This document shows positions 46,479-58,333 of a DNA stretch of 64,000 nucleotides, piece after piece. Source of the DNA: Amborella trichopoda (lineage: Eukaryota > Streptophyta > Magnoliopsida > Amborellales > Amborellaceae). The position numbers and the translations under genes were made by a program. The stretch spans positions 2,346,880 to 2,410,879 of the forward strand of contig NW_006499973.1 in NCBI RefSeq assembly GCF_000471905.2. The letters run 5' to 3'. Position 1 is the first letter of the stretch, and every line of letters begins with the position of its first letter. Below the pieces are notes generated by a model, which did not search any database, was not told the origin of the DNA, and saw nothing but the letters and a program-made list of their open reading frames with translations.

Positions 46479-47500
46479 GTTGGAGAAAACTCTTCACATC
46501 AGTTTTTAGCAAGCAGTAAAACTTCAACAACAGTCGCTACAGGGAAGGTTCATCGGCAGGCAATAGGATTCCAGCAAGGGTTTTGCATAGAAAACCTTTA
46601 GCGTGTGGACTTTGACCAGAATTTGGTGAAGTTGCAGAGAGAGTAGAGGGGAAAGGAGAGTCCTCCGAGAGATTTTACATGAAAGGAAAGGAATTCCGGC
46701 TGCAGGTTTCCTTTATGATAGGCTTTTTTTACGGTTTCCCGGTGATTGTGGAAATTTTTCGGCACTGCTCGTGGTGCTGTAGAAGTTTCTAAGAACTTAG
46801 AGTAAGTTTGCAGGAGTTTTTCGGTGAGGTTCTGGTGACACTTAGGCCAAAAACACAAGGGGGAAAGTTCTTCAGTGGGCTTTCGACCGTATAGGAAACG
46901 TTCCAGCGAGAGACGAACGGTCGCAGGTGGTGGGCCATACTATTGTAAAAGGTGAATCATCGCGAGGAAGACATACAGTTGCTAGAGATGAACCATCATC
47001 CTTGGAAAGTGTACGGTTATCAGTCGCTCGCGTGTGAGGCGGCTCCGAAGGACATGGCGACAGTTGTCAGTTGGCGCAACTAAATTCGAGGTGTCACGAC
47101 TAGGATTCGTGGCATGTGTGAGGGATTTGCACTCAGCCGGCGTTGGCCATTGAAAAACTCAACCGGCACTGGGGTGTTGGAAATCTGAACCGCCGCTGAG
47201 TGCTAAAAGTCTCAACCGGCGCTAGTTGTTGGTGCTCAACCGACGCTGGGCATTGAGAAGCTCGACCGGTGCTGAGTGTTCGACATACTCACCTGGCGTT
47301 AGGCATTGAGGAGCTCACCCAGCGCTAAGTGTTTGACAAACTCGCCCCGTGCTAATTGTTAACACGCAATCGACACTGGACATTGAGGAGCTCACCAGGC
47401 GCTAAGAGTTTGAGAGGCTCAACCGACGCTGAGTGTTGAATAGACTCAACCGGCACTGTTCCAATGCCTTAGAAACTTTTAGGAGTGAACCATTAAGTCC
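46479..47500 (+). repeat. Region X': direct repeat copy 2, upstream of PMD gene
   Basis: Second copy of region X, without the TATA part. It ends in a block of 'caaccggcgctgag' units of about 33 bp (47120-47460). It sits between RT (minus strand) and the PMD gene (plus strand), so it would be the 5' leader of the PMD transcript. On the minus strand a pyrimidine-rich stretch ending in AG lies just before RT (46442-46475), a possible splice acceptor. Confidence 0.7.
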
Positions 47501-47619
47501 TTTGTAATGGCTAGTTCTTCTTACCAAATCCTTGATGTGAAGAGGCCCTCATGGGAAGGGGAAATCGGCGCCCGTGATTTTACGGGTGAAGTTTTATCAG
47601 GGGGGAACCCATTTGACTG

Positions 47620-50600
47620 ACCCAGCCAGTGTGCGAACCAGAATGGCCCCTCAGTGTTACATTCATTTCTGACCCCGTATCCTCTGAAGTAAGGGAGGGC
47701 AATGATGGCAATGTCTGCATTGAAGAAGGGATGGTACTTCTTCACTGTATGCATCAGAACATAGCTTCCGGGGAGAACTTGCCCACCTTGGGAACACGAA
47801 TGGTCCAGGCGAAGGAATTACTAAGGTGGTCGACAAAAGGCCTTCGGATTCAGTGAGAGCACTAATATTTGAAGGGGTACGCTTCCTAGACTGCCAAGGT
47901 ATTGGCTTCGTATGGAAGCAATCTTGAGCATGCTTCGTTATTAGTAGCGGTCCAGTGTTCGGGCAGCTACTACGACCGTTGCTCTAATACAGTAAAGGTA
48001 TTGCTGGAGACATGGAGCCATGTGAGCAATATTTAGCTTCTTGGTCATGGTGAAACAGGAATCTCTTTACTGGATTTTCACTTTATTGGAGGTCTCCCTA
48101 TGCTCGGGGCCATGTATGTCGAGTTTGTTCCCTCAAACTTAGTCATCTTCGATAGTGTTAACTTGGGAGATGAAGAGCCGCCGGCCAGTCTTCCAAAGAT
48201 CTTTGAGGCCTACTAGTCTATTGTAGATCTCTCTATCAATGGCAAGGTCACCTTTACAGAATGGGTGAAATTATTTTATGGGGATTATCCCGAGGGCGGT
48301 CAAGGTACTCCGAAAGGGAAAGGGAAGGCAGTTGCAAAAGAGACGCCTCCCATATATCAACTCGAGACTGGTGATGATGGTGTTTTCTTGGCTGCCTACT
48401 TGGCCTTGTTCTTGTGTAACTTTGTGCTTCCTGGTTGGGGGGACGACATTCGTTCAGGGGTATTATACGTGGCCTGTGACATGGCTAGAGGGAGTGAGTG
48501 TGCCCTCACTCAGCCAGTCCTGTGCAACATATATCATGCCTTAGGGGCCATCTCCTGTGGAAATTTAAGGGCAAAGAGGGAGGGAATGACATCGTAGGAG
48601 GAGAAGCTTTTCCTAGAGACTTTAAAACTTCGATCCCTACGCATTACGTGTATGGGTTGGCTAGGGGCTTATTTCCCTAACACCTATGTTAAGCATCAGT
48701 GATCAGAAAATAAATTGTGGCCCTTCTTGATGAGGATTGTGAACCAGAGGGCTATCTTCTATACCTCAGGGGAAGCTCGAGGTCTTTTTGAAAATGATTC
48801 TTTGCACATGAGACGAGTCCCTTTTCTGGTCGAAAGCTTCATGATCGTGCTTTCATTGATGAGTTGGGGAAGGAACTGGATGGTGCCCCAGCAACTATTA
48901 AGGAACTCATGTTTATGCTGAGCATCAAAGGGGGAGTCTTACCTTATCGAACTCCACACAATGCCCGAGTAGAGGGGTATTTCCCCCATCGCTTTGGCCG
49001 TCAACATGGGCTTGACCAAGGCTGCCCCTTCTCAGTATTCTTTGAAAAGCACTGAAGTAAGGTGCATTAGGGGAGGGCGGAAGAGTTTGGAACTTTTCGA
49101 GAGTGTTGGCTGCTAGAGCACATACGAACCGCTTGGTCTATGTGTCTTGAAATGACAGAGACTAGTAAGTATGTGCTACCTCACTTCGGTAAGAGAGTTC
49201 GAACCACCAAGGCATATGTGAACTGGTGGAGAATCAACAGTAAGGGCTATTGGGATAAGGATCACCCTTGAAAAGGGGTGAACGGCAACTAATGCCAGGA
49301 CACGTGGCAAAGGAGGCTGATGGATGCTCTTGCTTCCGACACGGTGTTTGCCTTGGTTTATCCCTCTAACTGGTGGGCTTTAGGGCTTCCACGCGAGATA
49401 GCTGCTGATGAGGCCTCACCAGATTTCCTTGTAATGAAGACGATGACTGGGAGTGTCTTCGAAAATCTTAGCTTGATCTTCGAATGGGATGAGGGGTGAC
49501 AAGTCCCTGGTTATGAGAAGCGTCCACCACAGGACTTGAACGTCCTAATCAAGAGCGGTCCTCAAAGCAAATTGGCTGGAGGGCCTTCTCAAGGAGGTGA
49601 ATCTGAGGTGGTAGCTCCTACTCCAGAGGGGGAAAGAAAAGAAAATGCACGACTGCTGCGGATACCCATGCAGCGTTTTCAGCTAGTGGGTGTATTTGGA
49701 GGCTGAAGAGTGATAAGCTTCATGTGGTGTCAGAATCAGGTGGTAGCCCTTCCTCTTCTGATCTTTTAAGAATTCTTCTAGTATCACCCTTTATGCTTTC
49801 TGAACCATCGTCTGCTTCTGCTAAAATGTTTTCTTTTTCTTAAGAAACTGAGGCGAACGACTCTGACAGCTTTGAGCCTATTGACATTGTTTTTGATCGA
49901 GAGGGGACTTTGGATCTTAGGGAGACACCCTTAAGTCCCGAGGTAGTTCCTGAGTCTGAGGTGGCAAGGGTGGAGACTGAAGAGGATGAAAACCCTAAAG
50001 CAACTGCTCCAGATAGGGGCTCTACTGTCGATGTGGCCTCCATGCATGAGGAGTTAAATGCCCCAACCGAGGCAAGGGCTATGGCTCGAGGAGAAGAGCT
50101 TGAAGTTGATGACATGACTGAGTACCAAGAGGTTGCTCCCATGGTCCCGAGTCATGAAGATGGGTGGATTGAGCTCTTTGTAGCTGAGGTTCTAGCTGTT
50201 GAAGGCGAGGGCCAAATGGAGGAAGCCATTTCCAAAGATGAGTCGGCCGAGGAAGGCCAAAGAGAAGAGGCAATTTCTGAACTTGGTGATGCTGAGGTGA
50301 TAGTTTAAGAGGGTGAAGAGTAAGGGGAACATGTTCCTCTACAGCTTGTTGGGACAACAGTAGAGGTCCCCAGAAGAGAGGGTCTAGACAGTGAGGTTGG
50401 TATCGAAGAGCCCGTGCAAATTGAGGCCGAGGCCGCCTATGAGCCTAAATGGAAAGAAGCTCTAAGCTTCTCCCTTGTTTTAGATGAGCCAGTGGCTCAG
50501 ATGGCTATCACTTCAACAAGCCCGATCCTTGAGGTCGAGGTATCTTCTGCAGTGGTGACCACAGTAGCACCATCCCGACCTGTTTTCTGTGGTGTTTCTA

Positions 50601-51190
50601 ACATGAGTGAAGGCATGTTTAGAGCAGGCCTTCAGGGCTTGAGGGAGCTGTCTTTCAAAGAGCTGAGAGAAGGTTTGGCCAGGTTGAGGGAGTTCGTCGC
50701 GACTTCTGCGGTCGAGACGGCGCCAAAGGTGCTTTACCATTTCGATGCAACTCTAAACGAGTTGGAGAACTGGCTGTTGGGAGTGCTTCATCATGAGAAA
50801 GAAACCAGAAGGGTAGCTTCCTTGGAAGAGTTAATCTTGCGCAGTCACGAGAAGATAGATGCTTGTATTGAGAAGGAAGCCTTGATAACTGGGCACCAGC
50901 AGGACCTCAACAGAGAGACACAGGGAAGCTTCAAAAGGATGATCGAAGTCAGGGAGGCAATGTGAATATTGAAAGAAGAATTCACAGGCCTCGAGATGGA
51001 GATGGCTCAAAGAAAGGCCCTGGAGGCCTCTTTGGTTGCAGATTTGGTCCGAGCTCGATGGCACAATTTAGTTGGAAACTGTGGTGATGACAGAGGCGAC
51101 TCAAACAGTGGTGGAGCTGAAGGCACGTGTTCAAGGCACCGAGGCTTTTCTTGAAGCGCATAGTGCAGAGATCAATAAGATGCTTGATCG
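47620..51190 (+). pseudogene. Antisense plant mobile domain (PMD) gene carried by element B
   Basis: PMD proteins (aminotransferase-like, plant mobile domain) occur as host genes and as accessory genes of gypsy elements; their biochemical role is not established. Here the plus strand encodes, mainly in one phase with several stops, 'GISLLDFHFIGGLPMLGAMY' (about 48058-48115), 'FLAAYLALFLCNFVLPGW' and 'GVLYVACDMARGSECAL' (48390-48510), 'HYVYGLARGLFP' (48645), 'YFPHRFGRQHGLDQGCP' (48979-49028) and 'AYVNWWRINSKGYWDKDHP' (49210-49266). The order fits a PMD domain. An acidic linker follows (49910-50308), then a predicted coiled-coil segment in 50414-50965 ending 'FKRMIEVREAM'. It lies opposite to B's own genes, between protease and RT. 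Stops near 48195, 48595, 49055 and 49500 show decay. Confidence 0.8.
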
Positions 51191-51245
51191 TTTTTGAGCA
51201 TGTCATTCCCCCTTTTTTCAGTACTTGTAAAACTTTTGACTGATG

Positions 51246-51251
51246 AATAAA
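51246..51251 (+). promoter_or_regulatory. Poly(A) signal of antisense PMD gene
   Basis: AATAAA about 60 bp after the last plausible PMD codons, in a T-rich stretch. It lies before the end of B's protease on the other strand, so the two transcripts would be tail-to-tail here. Confidence 0.5.
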
Positions 51252-51361
51252 ATGCTTCTCTTTTTGACTAACTTTACTGCATGATTTCATTCTCTCGTTA
51301 CTTTGTTGTGCTTCATGTGATTCTTCTGAATGCCTCTTGATACTTTCATTATCCGGAGGGA

Positions 51362-53000
51362 CTAATACCCTAGGCCTTGTCTAGCCCCATGGTGGGCTGC
51401 CGCAACTTGGATAGCTGCGAAATAGGGAGTAGTTGCTTTTTTTCCTTTCAATGTATGATTGGCCAAAGGCTCATAGTTCATCTTCCTCATGATTCGGTAA
51501 GCCTGGTTGCTATAAGCAGTCCAACCAGGAGGGGCCTCGGCCTCTGTTAGCATGTTTACTTCAAGCTCATCATAGCTTTTAGTCTCTGGCACAAACTCTT
51601 TGAGATGCTTTGAAGCGGTACGCATGACCTTCAATTGAGTCTGAAGATTGCGGACTTCAGTCCTCAAGTCTGTTAGAGGATCCTGCCCTTGAGGGGGACG
51701 AAGTTTCCCTTCACCGAACTTCTCTCCCGAGAGGTCGGGGAAAAGTAAAACTTTTAGCTAGATAACTGTTTGAGGAACATCCTCTATACTTATAGCAACT
51801 AGACTTTGAAGAAATTTTTGTGGCGGTTGTCGCACTGCTTCGGCTTTCAAAAGTGCACTGGGGATATGCAGGACTTTCTGATGGTCCGGCGTATAGGTGA
51901 TCCTTGGAGCCTAGAATTCTACCCCCATGGCTTACTAGATATGAAAAATAACTTCTGGTTCATTTTCCGACCAAGGTGGCTCAGAACTGGGAGCAAAAGG
52001 TGGAGGCTCTTTTTCAAACAAAGAGGGAGTTTCTTGAGGGATGATGGTTGGGATGTTGGAATGAAGAGTAGTTAGGGGTAAAATTCTGCCCTTCCTTTCT
52101 TCTTCCTTGAACATGTTCATTAACATCCTTCCAACATCCTCAACATCTTTACGAGAGAAGGACACAGTTTTGCTTGCAGACTCATAACATTCATCACTCG
52201 GCTTCTGAGGCAATGCCAGATCTGTGAAGTAATATTTAGCATTGTGTAGTGAGTTTTGGTTACCGAGAATGGTCTTTTGTCAGCATAGACCGTATGTTGT
52301 CTCCCATCACGGATATACTTGAAACATTGGTGCAATGTTGATGGAACCACCCCTTGATCATGGAGCCATGGACGACCGAGGAGAATATTGTAAGAAATGT
52401 CGGTGTTGATTACATGAAACTGAGCATAATCGTTCAGTTCATAGATCTTAAAACGAAGACGTATCATGCTAGCATGCTTCTCTCCAAAATGGTTAAACCC
52501 GTAAACTGTGACGTGGGTCAGGGTAAGATCTTTGGACCCCAACCCTAATCGAGTAAGGATCCTTCTTGGAATGAGGTTGACTACCAACCCTCCATCTAAC
52601 ATGATTCGGTCTATGGGGCATGCGTGTAATTTGCCAACAACAAAGAGAGGGCGATTATGAAACTTTTCCCCTAATTACAGATCGTCATCTGAAAAGGTTA
52701 TTGACATACATCCCTGTAGAATTGCCGGGTCTTCCTCGATAGGTTCTACTTCGATCTCGTACACTTTTGGATCAGAGAGAGCTTGAACCAAAGCCATCCG
52801 GTAATCCTTTGAAAGCATGAGGGCGTCGTAGACATTGAGAAGGGCAAGAAGCTTATGTAGATTCCCTATCGCATCATATTTCACCTTCTCTCGATCAAGG
52901 CCTTGTGCTCCTAGTCCTGCCACTGATTTGGCAAGTATATTGGGTTAAGGAGTTTGTTTGGGTAATGAGGGTTTATTTTGGCTGGTTGGTTAACTTGATT
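51362..53000 (-). pseudogene. pol: Protease of element B
   Basis: Retropepsin-like protease on the minus strand. It begins with the linker 'VKYDAIGNLHKLLALLNVYD' (52923-52675), then 'FHNRPLFVVGKLHACPID' and the active-site block IMLDGGLVVNLIP near 52600, 'HVTVYGFNHFGEKHASMI', and 'YNILLGRPWLHDQGVVPSTL' near 52390. As in the other copies the triad is D-G-G. After a frameshift (52213-51935) come Glu-rich residues. A further short frame, 51667-51362, holds 'AYSNQAYRIMRKMNYEP' and ends in 'GARQGLGY', resembling the small Gly-rich 'KKMGYxPGxGLG' segment that many plant gypsy elements carry between protease and RT. The stretch ends right next to the poly(A) signal of the antisense PMD gene. Confidence 0.88.
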
Positions 53001-54164
53001 GGACATCGGGCTTGGTTTGAGTGATGAAAGTTTGAGGTTTTAGAAGAGACTGAGTGTATGGGATAAAAGGGGTCCTAGGAAATTGGAGGGTAGGAGGATT
53101 GTTTAAGGTATTGGGATTAGAAAGAAGCCTAGGGAGCTGTAGGATAGACATGCTAGTCTTTTAATTAAGGGGCAGTGGAGGACTAGGGAAGTTCAAGGTG
53201 CCCGAATTTTGCGGTGGAGGCTGCAGCATCCTCCCTGATCTGAGATTTATCTGCCCCGTGGTGGGTATTGCTCCTGAAATTTGCACCATGTAGTAAGCTC
53301 CCTGAGAATAGAAGCTTTGCCCTCTCGACTCTCTTAATATCTACTCGAAGTAGGGCTCAGGGGGCCACTGAGGCTTCTTTTGCTTCTATTTCTTGCCCTT
53401 CTTTGATGAAGATGGCTCTGCCTTGGTTTTAACTGCCAGGGCATCAACAATCGTTAAGAATCACGCTGCTTGTGCTAGGGTCTTTCTCAATCGCTTCCGC
53501 TGCGTCCTGCTTTTATTGAGTCCTTTGAATTCCCGGTCGAGAGCTTCGAAGTCTGGGCACATCAAGGTCCTACCTAAAGAATACATAGGAGAAAGAGAAT
53601 GAGAAGCAGGAGAAGAAGGTGTAGAAGGTTTAGAAAGTGAGGGACTTTTAAGGTCATTCCCCTCATCAGACCGATCTGGGCAGCTTTTTACGTCATCACT
53701 AGGATTGGAAGGGTGCAGAGGTTCTTTTAGGTCTTTCCCTTGCTTAGACCATCGAGGAATGCTTTTAACATCATCACCCTCATTGGACGTTTGTAAGGGG
53801 TCTTTTAGGTCTTTCCCTTGTTTAGACCGTTGGGGAGTGCTTTTAACATCATCATCCTCATAGAACATTTGCTGAGTGGAAGATGGCACGGGGACGTCTT
53901 CTTGACAGGATGAAGAAATAAAAAGGATCGTGCCGGGGATGAAGTTCAGCAAAGTTGGCAACAAAGGAAGGGGCCTGAGAAATTCCTGCTCGACGGTGGG
54001 TTGAGCGGTCTTGTTTCTTTGGCGAGCAGCCCTTGGGGCCCATCTCTTTCTGACTTTTTGAGGTGCTATTTGATTTTTCTCACTGGGTTTGCCATCAGCG
54101 CTGGCTTGGTGAACTGCTTCCCGCCTCAAAGACTTGAGCCTGCTTCGACCATGGTAGATCATCC
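53001..54164 (-). pseudogene. gag: Gag C-terminal end of element B
   Basis: Minus-strand frame 54249-53461 contains 'VEQEFLRPLPLLPTLLNFIP' and then three imperfect copies of a motif around 'DDVKSxPxRSKQGKDLK' (53880-53650), followed by 'LMCPDFEALDREFKGLNK' and a basic coiled end. Copy A has 'GDNVKSTHQR' and 'CPDFDSLRRELEET' at the same place (26950-27175), with fewer repeat units. Below 53461 the frame breaks and a Pro-rich linker leads to the protease. The charged C-terminal region has no recognised domain; it may be part of the particle protein or a linker. Confidence 0.75.
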
Positions 54165-56283
54165 ATGATTGGGAAGTCTGAGTCATTGATTGGAAAGTTC
54201 TGCCTTGTGAGATCTTCTTGCCCCGATGAGGAAATGATTTGAGGATCACTTTCAGGGAGGTTATAAATATCTTGACAATCTTGTAACTTCTCTACAAATA
54301 TATCAAGGAAATCCGACAAGTAATAACCTCTTATCTGATGGAATGGGCACCAACAATCTTCAGGCCCCTTAGCAAGGCGGCAGGGTTGCCTTGCCTGCTT
54401 TAGTGTGATTATGCCTTCTTGAAGCATTATAATGAAGAGGGCATAGAGGATACCTGCCATTTCATCCTCCTCTAGAATGGTTAAGGTGTGGGAGGCCTCA
54501 GCTGCCCCGAAGGCCTTCTTTAAATCTTTAAGCTTTATCTGACCTTTTAGAATCAGAGCCTCAATGATATCTTTCAGCGTGTAGCAGTCATCTGTGGGAT
54601 GAGTGATCCTCTGATGGCAGGCACAATAATTTGCCTGAGTGTAAAAGCCAGATTGTTCAGGGAACCTGGTTTCTGGAAGCTGAATCATATTCTTCTCCAA
54701 TAATAATTGGAACAACGCAGGGACCCATTCCTTCTCGAAGGGATAGACCTTATTCCTATGCTTGATGAAATAATCACTCCGATCAAAGCTGGCTGGTGGA
54801 GGTACCCGATTGTATGACTGTTGCTGCTTGCCAACCTGGGGTGTTACCTTCGCCGTGCTTACCTCTTTAAAGAGGTCCAAAGTTTGGGAGGGAGCCTTCT
54901 ATGAATTAGTGACCATAACGGCTGAACTAAATACCCCTTTCTGTTGGCTGCCCCGTGTGTTATTTCGAGAGCCACCATTGCCCCAGTTGTTCGCTGAACT
55001 TGTAGATGGTTGTCATGCCCCACCATGATGGCGTGACAAACATTTTATGGGAACTGATTTAGAGATCAATACTGACATGGAGGTTGGATTAGAGGCCTCT
55101 ACATGTAGAGAGATTTCAGGTCGCATGTTACGCACGCAAGTTTGGACTGCTTCCTTCTCAGGCATAGGATTAGGATGGTGGGAAGCCAGGTTTCTTCATC
55201 TAGATATGCACTGATCTACGAGCTCATCAGGATTCAAGGTGAGAAGCTCGATGGTTTGAACTTCTCCCTCGACCTCATAGAAGCATTGATAGAACAGTTT
55301 CTCCATCTCCTCCCATGTATGTACCGAGTTTGGAGGAAGTCGGGCATATCATTGGAATGCTGGGCCATCAAGGGTCTCAACGAACTAGCTAAGAAGAAGT
55401 CTCCCGTCAGCTGTTGTTTCCCGACATGCTGCCTGGAAGTGGGCGATATGCTAGTTTGGGGAGGTGGTTCAGCTGAATAGAGGAAACTTCCCTTTCTTAT
55501 AGTCTGAGGGGAACATGACCTAATCAATATAGGAATGATATGGTCTTTGATAAGGCGTCACATCCTGTATGCTCGAAATTTGTCTATTCTTTAGGCTATG
55601 GGTGACCATAACATCAATAGCTGACTGAGAAATCGGATGAGGAATAGAATTGTCCTGTGAGGTAGACGGAGGAGGCTGCCGTGGAGGTACACCATCAGAG
55701 TAATGGGAATGGGCCTCGTGGTTAGACGACTGGTGTGTAGTGTCAATACGATCGATCTTTCCATCATCACGGGCACCACATCCTCAAACTTGTTCATGCG
55801 ATCATCCTGCACATCGCCGAGCTTGCTTACGACCATTATGCTGACCGTTTCATTATGGGGGTCGACATTAGTGGCAACAAAGGATTTGCGAGCTTGATAG
55901 GTCGTACATGGTAGGTCAGTTAGTAAGAGGTCAGCATGCTATGACTGAACTCGACTTTTGTACGTAGATCACATTTGGATCAATTCTCGATGGTCTTGGG
56001 ACCGTGGCTGAGGAGCCGATTTATGATGGTCTTGGGACCGTGGCTAAGGAGCCGATTCACGATGGTCTTGGGACCGTGGCTGAGGAGCCGATTCACGATG
56101 GTCTTGGGACCGTGGCTGTTGAGCGGCTGGGTCTTCTTTTGCGACAGTAACCACAACACAGGACTCATTGAGCTCTTCTTCAGGCTTCATTGTTCGAAGG
56201 GACTAGAAGGGATTCAGGTGAAGAGGGTTGTCAAAATTGGCTGTTTTGACTGCCTTGGTCACCTCCATTGTCAAAATTCGTAG
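54165..56283 (-). pseudogene. gag: Gag core of element B, duplicated copy 2
   Basis: Second of two tandem gag segments. It opens with 'EVTKAVKTANFDNPLHLNPF' near 56270, matching 'EVTKAFKTANSDDPLHLNPL' at 58310 in copy 1. It then has a 36-bp tandem repeat, 'MNKFEDVVPVMMER' (55795), gag-domain remnants 'MAQHSNDMPDFLQTRYIHGR' (in a shifted frame, 55370), and the best preserved part at 54880-54165: 'YFIKHRNKVYPFEKEWVPAL', the Cys/His stretch 'YCACHQRITHPTDDCYTLKD', 'LILKGQIKLKDLKKAF' and 'CWCPFHQIRGYYLSDFLDIF'. The Cys/His pattern CxCHx7-8DCY is the family's nucleic-acid-binding element. The copy is continuous with the C-terminal gag end and protease. Confidence 0.85.
55984..56118 (-). repeat. 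36-bp tandem repeat in B gag copy 2
   Basis: Nearly four units of 36 bp with 'gatggtcttgggaccgtggc' and 'tgaggagccgat' (plus strand), keeping frame as a 12-residue repeat. Copy 1 has a single unit near 58135, so the expansion came after, or with, the gag duplication. Confidence 0.95.
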
Positions 56284-58333
56284 ACCTCTATCGCATTTGG
56301 GTCGAGGGTTCCACAGAGTTTGAGTCTTTGATAAGAAGGTCCTGCTTCATGAGATCTTCTTTCCCCGATGGGGAAGTGATTTGGGGATCGCTTATAGGGA
56401 GATTGTAAAATTCTTGACACTCCCACTTTTTCTTTACGAATATATCAAGGAAAGTTGCGCATTCTGATAGGTAATGTCCTCTGATCTGATGGTACGGGCA
56501 CCACCGATCTTCAATCCCCTTAGCAAGACGATGGGGCCGTCTTGCTTGCTTCGATGTGATTATGCCTTCCTGAAGTATTATAATGAAGAAGGTGTAGAGG
56601 ATACCAGGCATTTCATCCCCTCTTGGATGGTTACGGCATGGGAGGCCTCGGCTGCCCCAAAGGCCTTCTTCAAGTCTTCAAGCTTTATCTGACCCTTCAG
56701 AATAAGGGCCTCGATAATATTCGTTGACGTGTAGTAGTCATCCGTAGGGTGATTGATCCTCCGATGGTAAGCACAATAGTTCGTCTAATGTCAAGGCCAG
56801 GTTGCTCAGGGAACTTGGTTTCTGAAAGCTGGACCATATTTTGTTCCACTAATAACCAGAACAACGTAGGGACCCATTATTTCTAGAAGGGGTACACCTT
56901 GTTCCTATGCCTGGTAAAATAATCACCCCAATCCAGGTTGGCTGATGGAGGCACCGGATTGTACGGCTGTTGTTGCTTGTCATCCTGGGGTGTTACCTTT
57001 CTCGTGCTTACCCCTTTAGAGAGGTCCAACGTTTAGGCGGGAGCCATCTTTGAATCAGTGACCATGATGGCTACACTGATTACCCCTTTCTATTGGTTTC
57101 CCCGTGTGTTATTTCGAGAGTTACCATTGCCCTGCTTATTTGCTGAACTTTTAGATGGTTGTCTTGTCACACCATGATGGCGTGATAAACTTTTTATGCA
57201 AACTGATTTACGGATCAACTCTGACATGGAGGTCGGATTAGAGGCCTCAACATGTAGAGCGATTTACGGTCGCATGTTCCGCATGCAAGATTGGACTGCT
57301 TCCTTGTCAGGCATAGGATTAGGATGATGGGAAGCCAAGTTTCTCCAACTTGATTTGAACCGATCAATAGGCTCATCAGGGTCTTGAGTCAGGGTGAGAA
57401 GTTTGATGGTTTGAACCTCTTTCTCGACCTCATAGATTGAACAGTTTCTCCATCTCCTCCCCTGTATGCACCGAGTTTGGAGGAAGTCGGGCATATCATT
57501 AGAATGCTGGGCCATCGAGGGTCTCAATGAACTGTTGGAGAAGAAGTCTCCTGTCAGCCATTGTTTCCCGACATGCTGCTTGGAAGTGAACTATATGCTG
57601 ATTTTGGGAGCTAGTTCCATTGAACAAAGGAAACTTTCCTTTCTTATAATCTGAGGGAAATGGGACCTGATCAATATACGAGGGGTATTACCTTTGATAA
57701 GGGGTTAGACACTGTATCCTAGGGATTTATCTATTCTTTAGGCTATGGGTGACCATAGCATCAATATCTGACTGAGAGACTAGATGACAGACAAAATTGT
57801 CTTGTGAGGTGGAAGGAGGGGGCTGCCACGGAGGTGCACCATTAGAGTGATGGGAATTGACCTCATGGTTAGCCGACTGGCATGCGGCGTCTATACGATC
57901 GATCTTTTTCATCATCGCGCACACCATATCCTCAAACTTGTTCATGCGCTCTTCCTACATATCACCGGGCTCGCTTACAACCATTACGCTAACCGTTTCT
58001 CTAAGGGGTCAGTGTTAGTGGCAATTGAGGGCTGCGAGATTGACAGGTTGTACGTGGAAGGTTAGTTAGCAGAGAGCTAGCATGCCCCGACTGAACTCGA
58101 CTCATGTATGCTGATCGAGTTTGGACCGGTTCCAGACGGTCTTGGGATCGTGGCTACTGAATGGCTGGGTCTTCTTCTGTAACAATCACCACAACACAGG
58201 GCTCATGGAGTGCTTCCTAAAGCTTCAATGTCAGAAGGGGGTCTAAGGGATTCAAGTGAAGAGGGTCATCAGAATTGGCTGTTTTGAATGCCTTAGTCAC
58301 CTCCCTTTTCAAAATTTGTAAACCTCTATTGCG
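56284..58333 (-). pseudogene. gag: Gag core of element B, duplicated copy 1
   Basis: First gag segment in reading order. It contains 'MNKFEDMVCAMMKKIDRIDA' (57945), 'DNFVCHLVSQSDIDAMVTHS' (57790), gag-domain residues 'KEVQTIKLLTLTQDPDEPID' (57410), 'FPEQPGLDI' and, at 56611-56300, 'GIITSKQARRPHRLAKGIED' and 'CPYHQIRGHYLSECATFLDI'. Its end, 'DLLIKDSNSVE' (about 56310), corresponds to position about 54190 of copy 2, after which the sequence goes straight back to the beginning of the unit. Two stops or shifts per 300 bp make it non-coding. A tandem duplication of about 2.05 kb is the simplest explanation. Confidence 0.85.
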
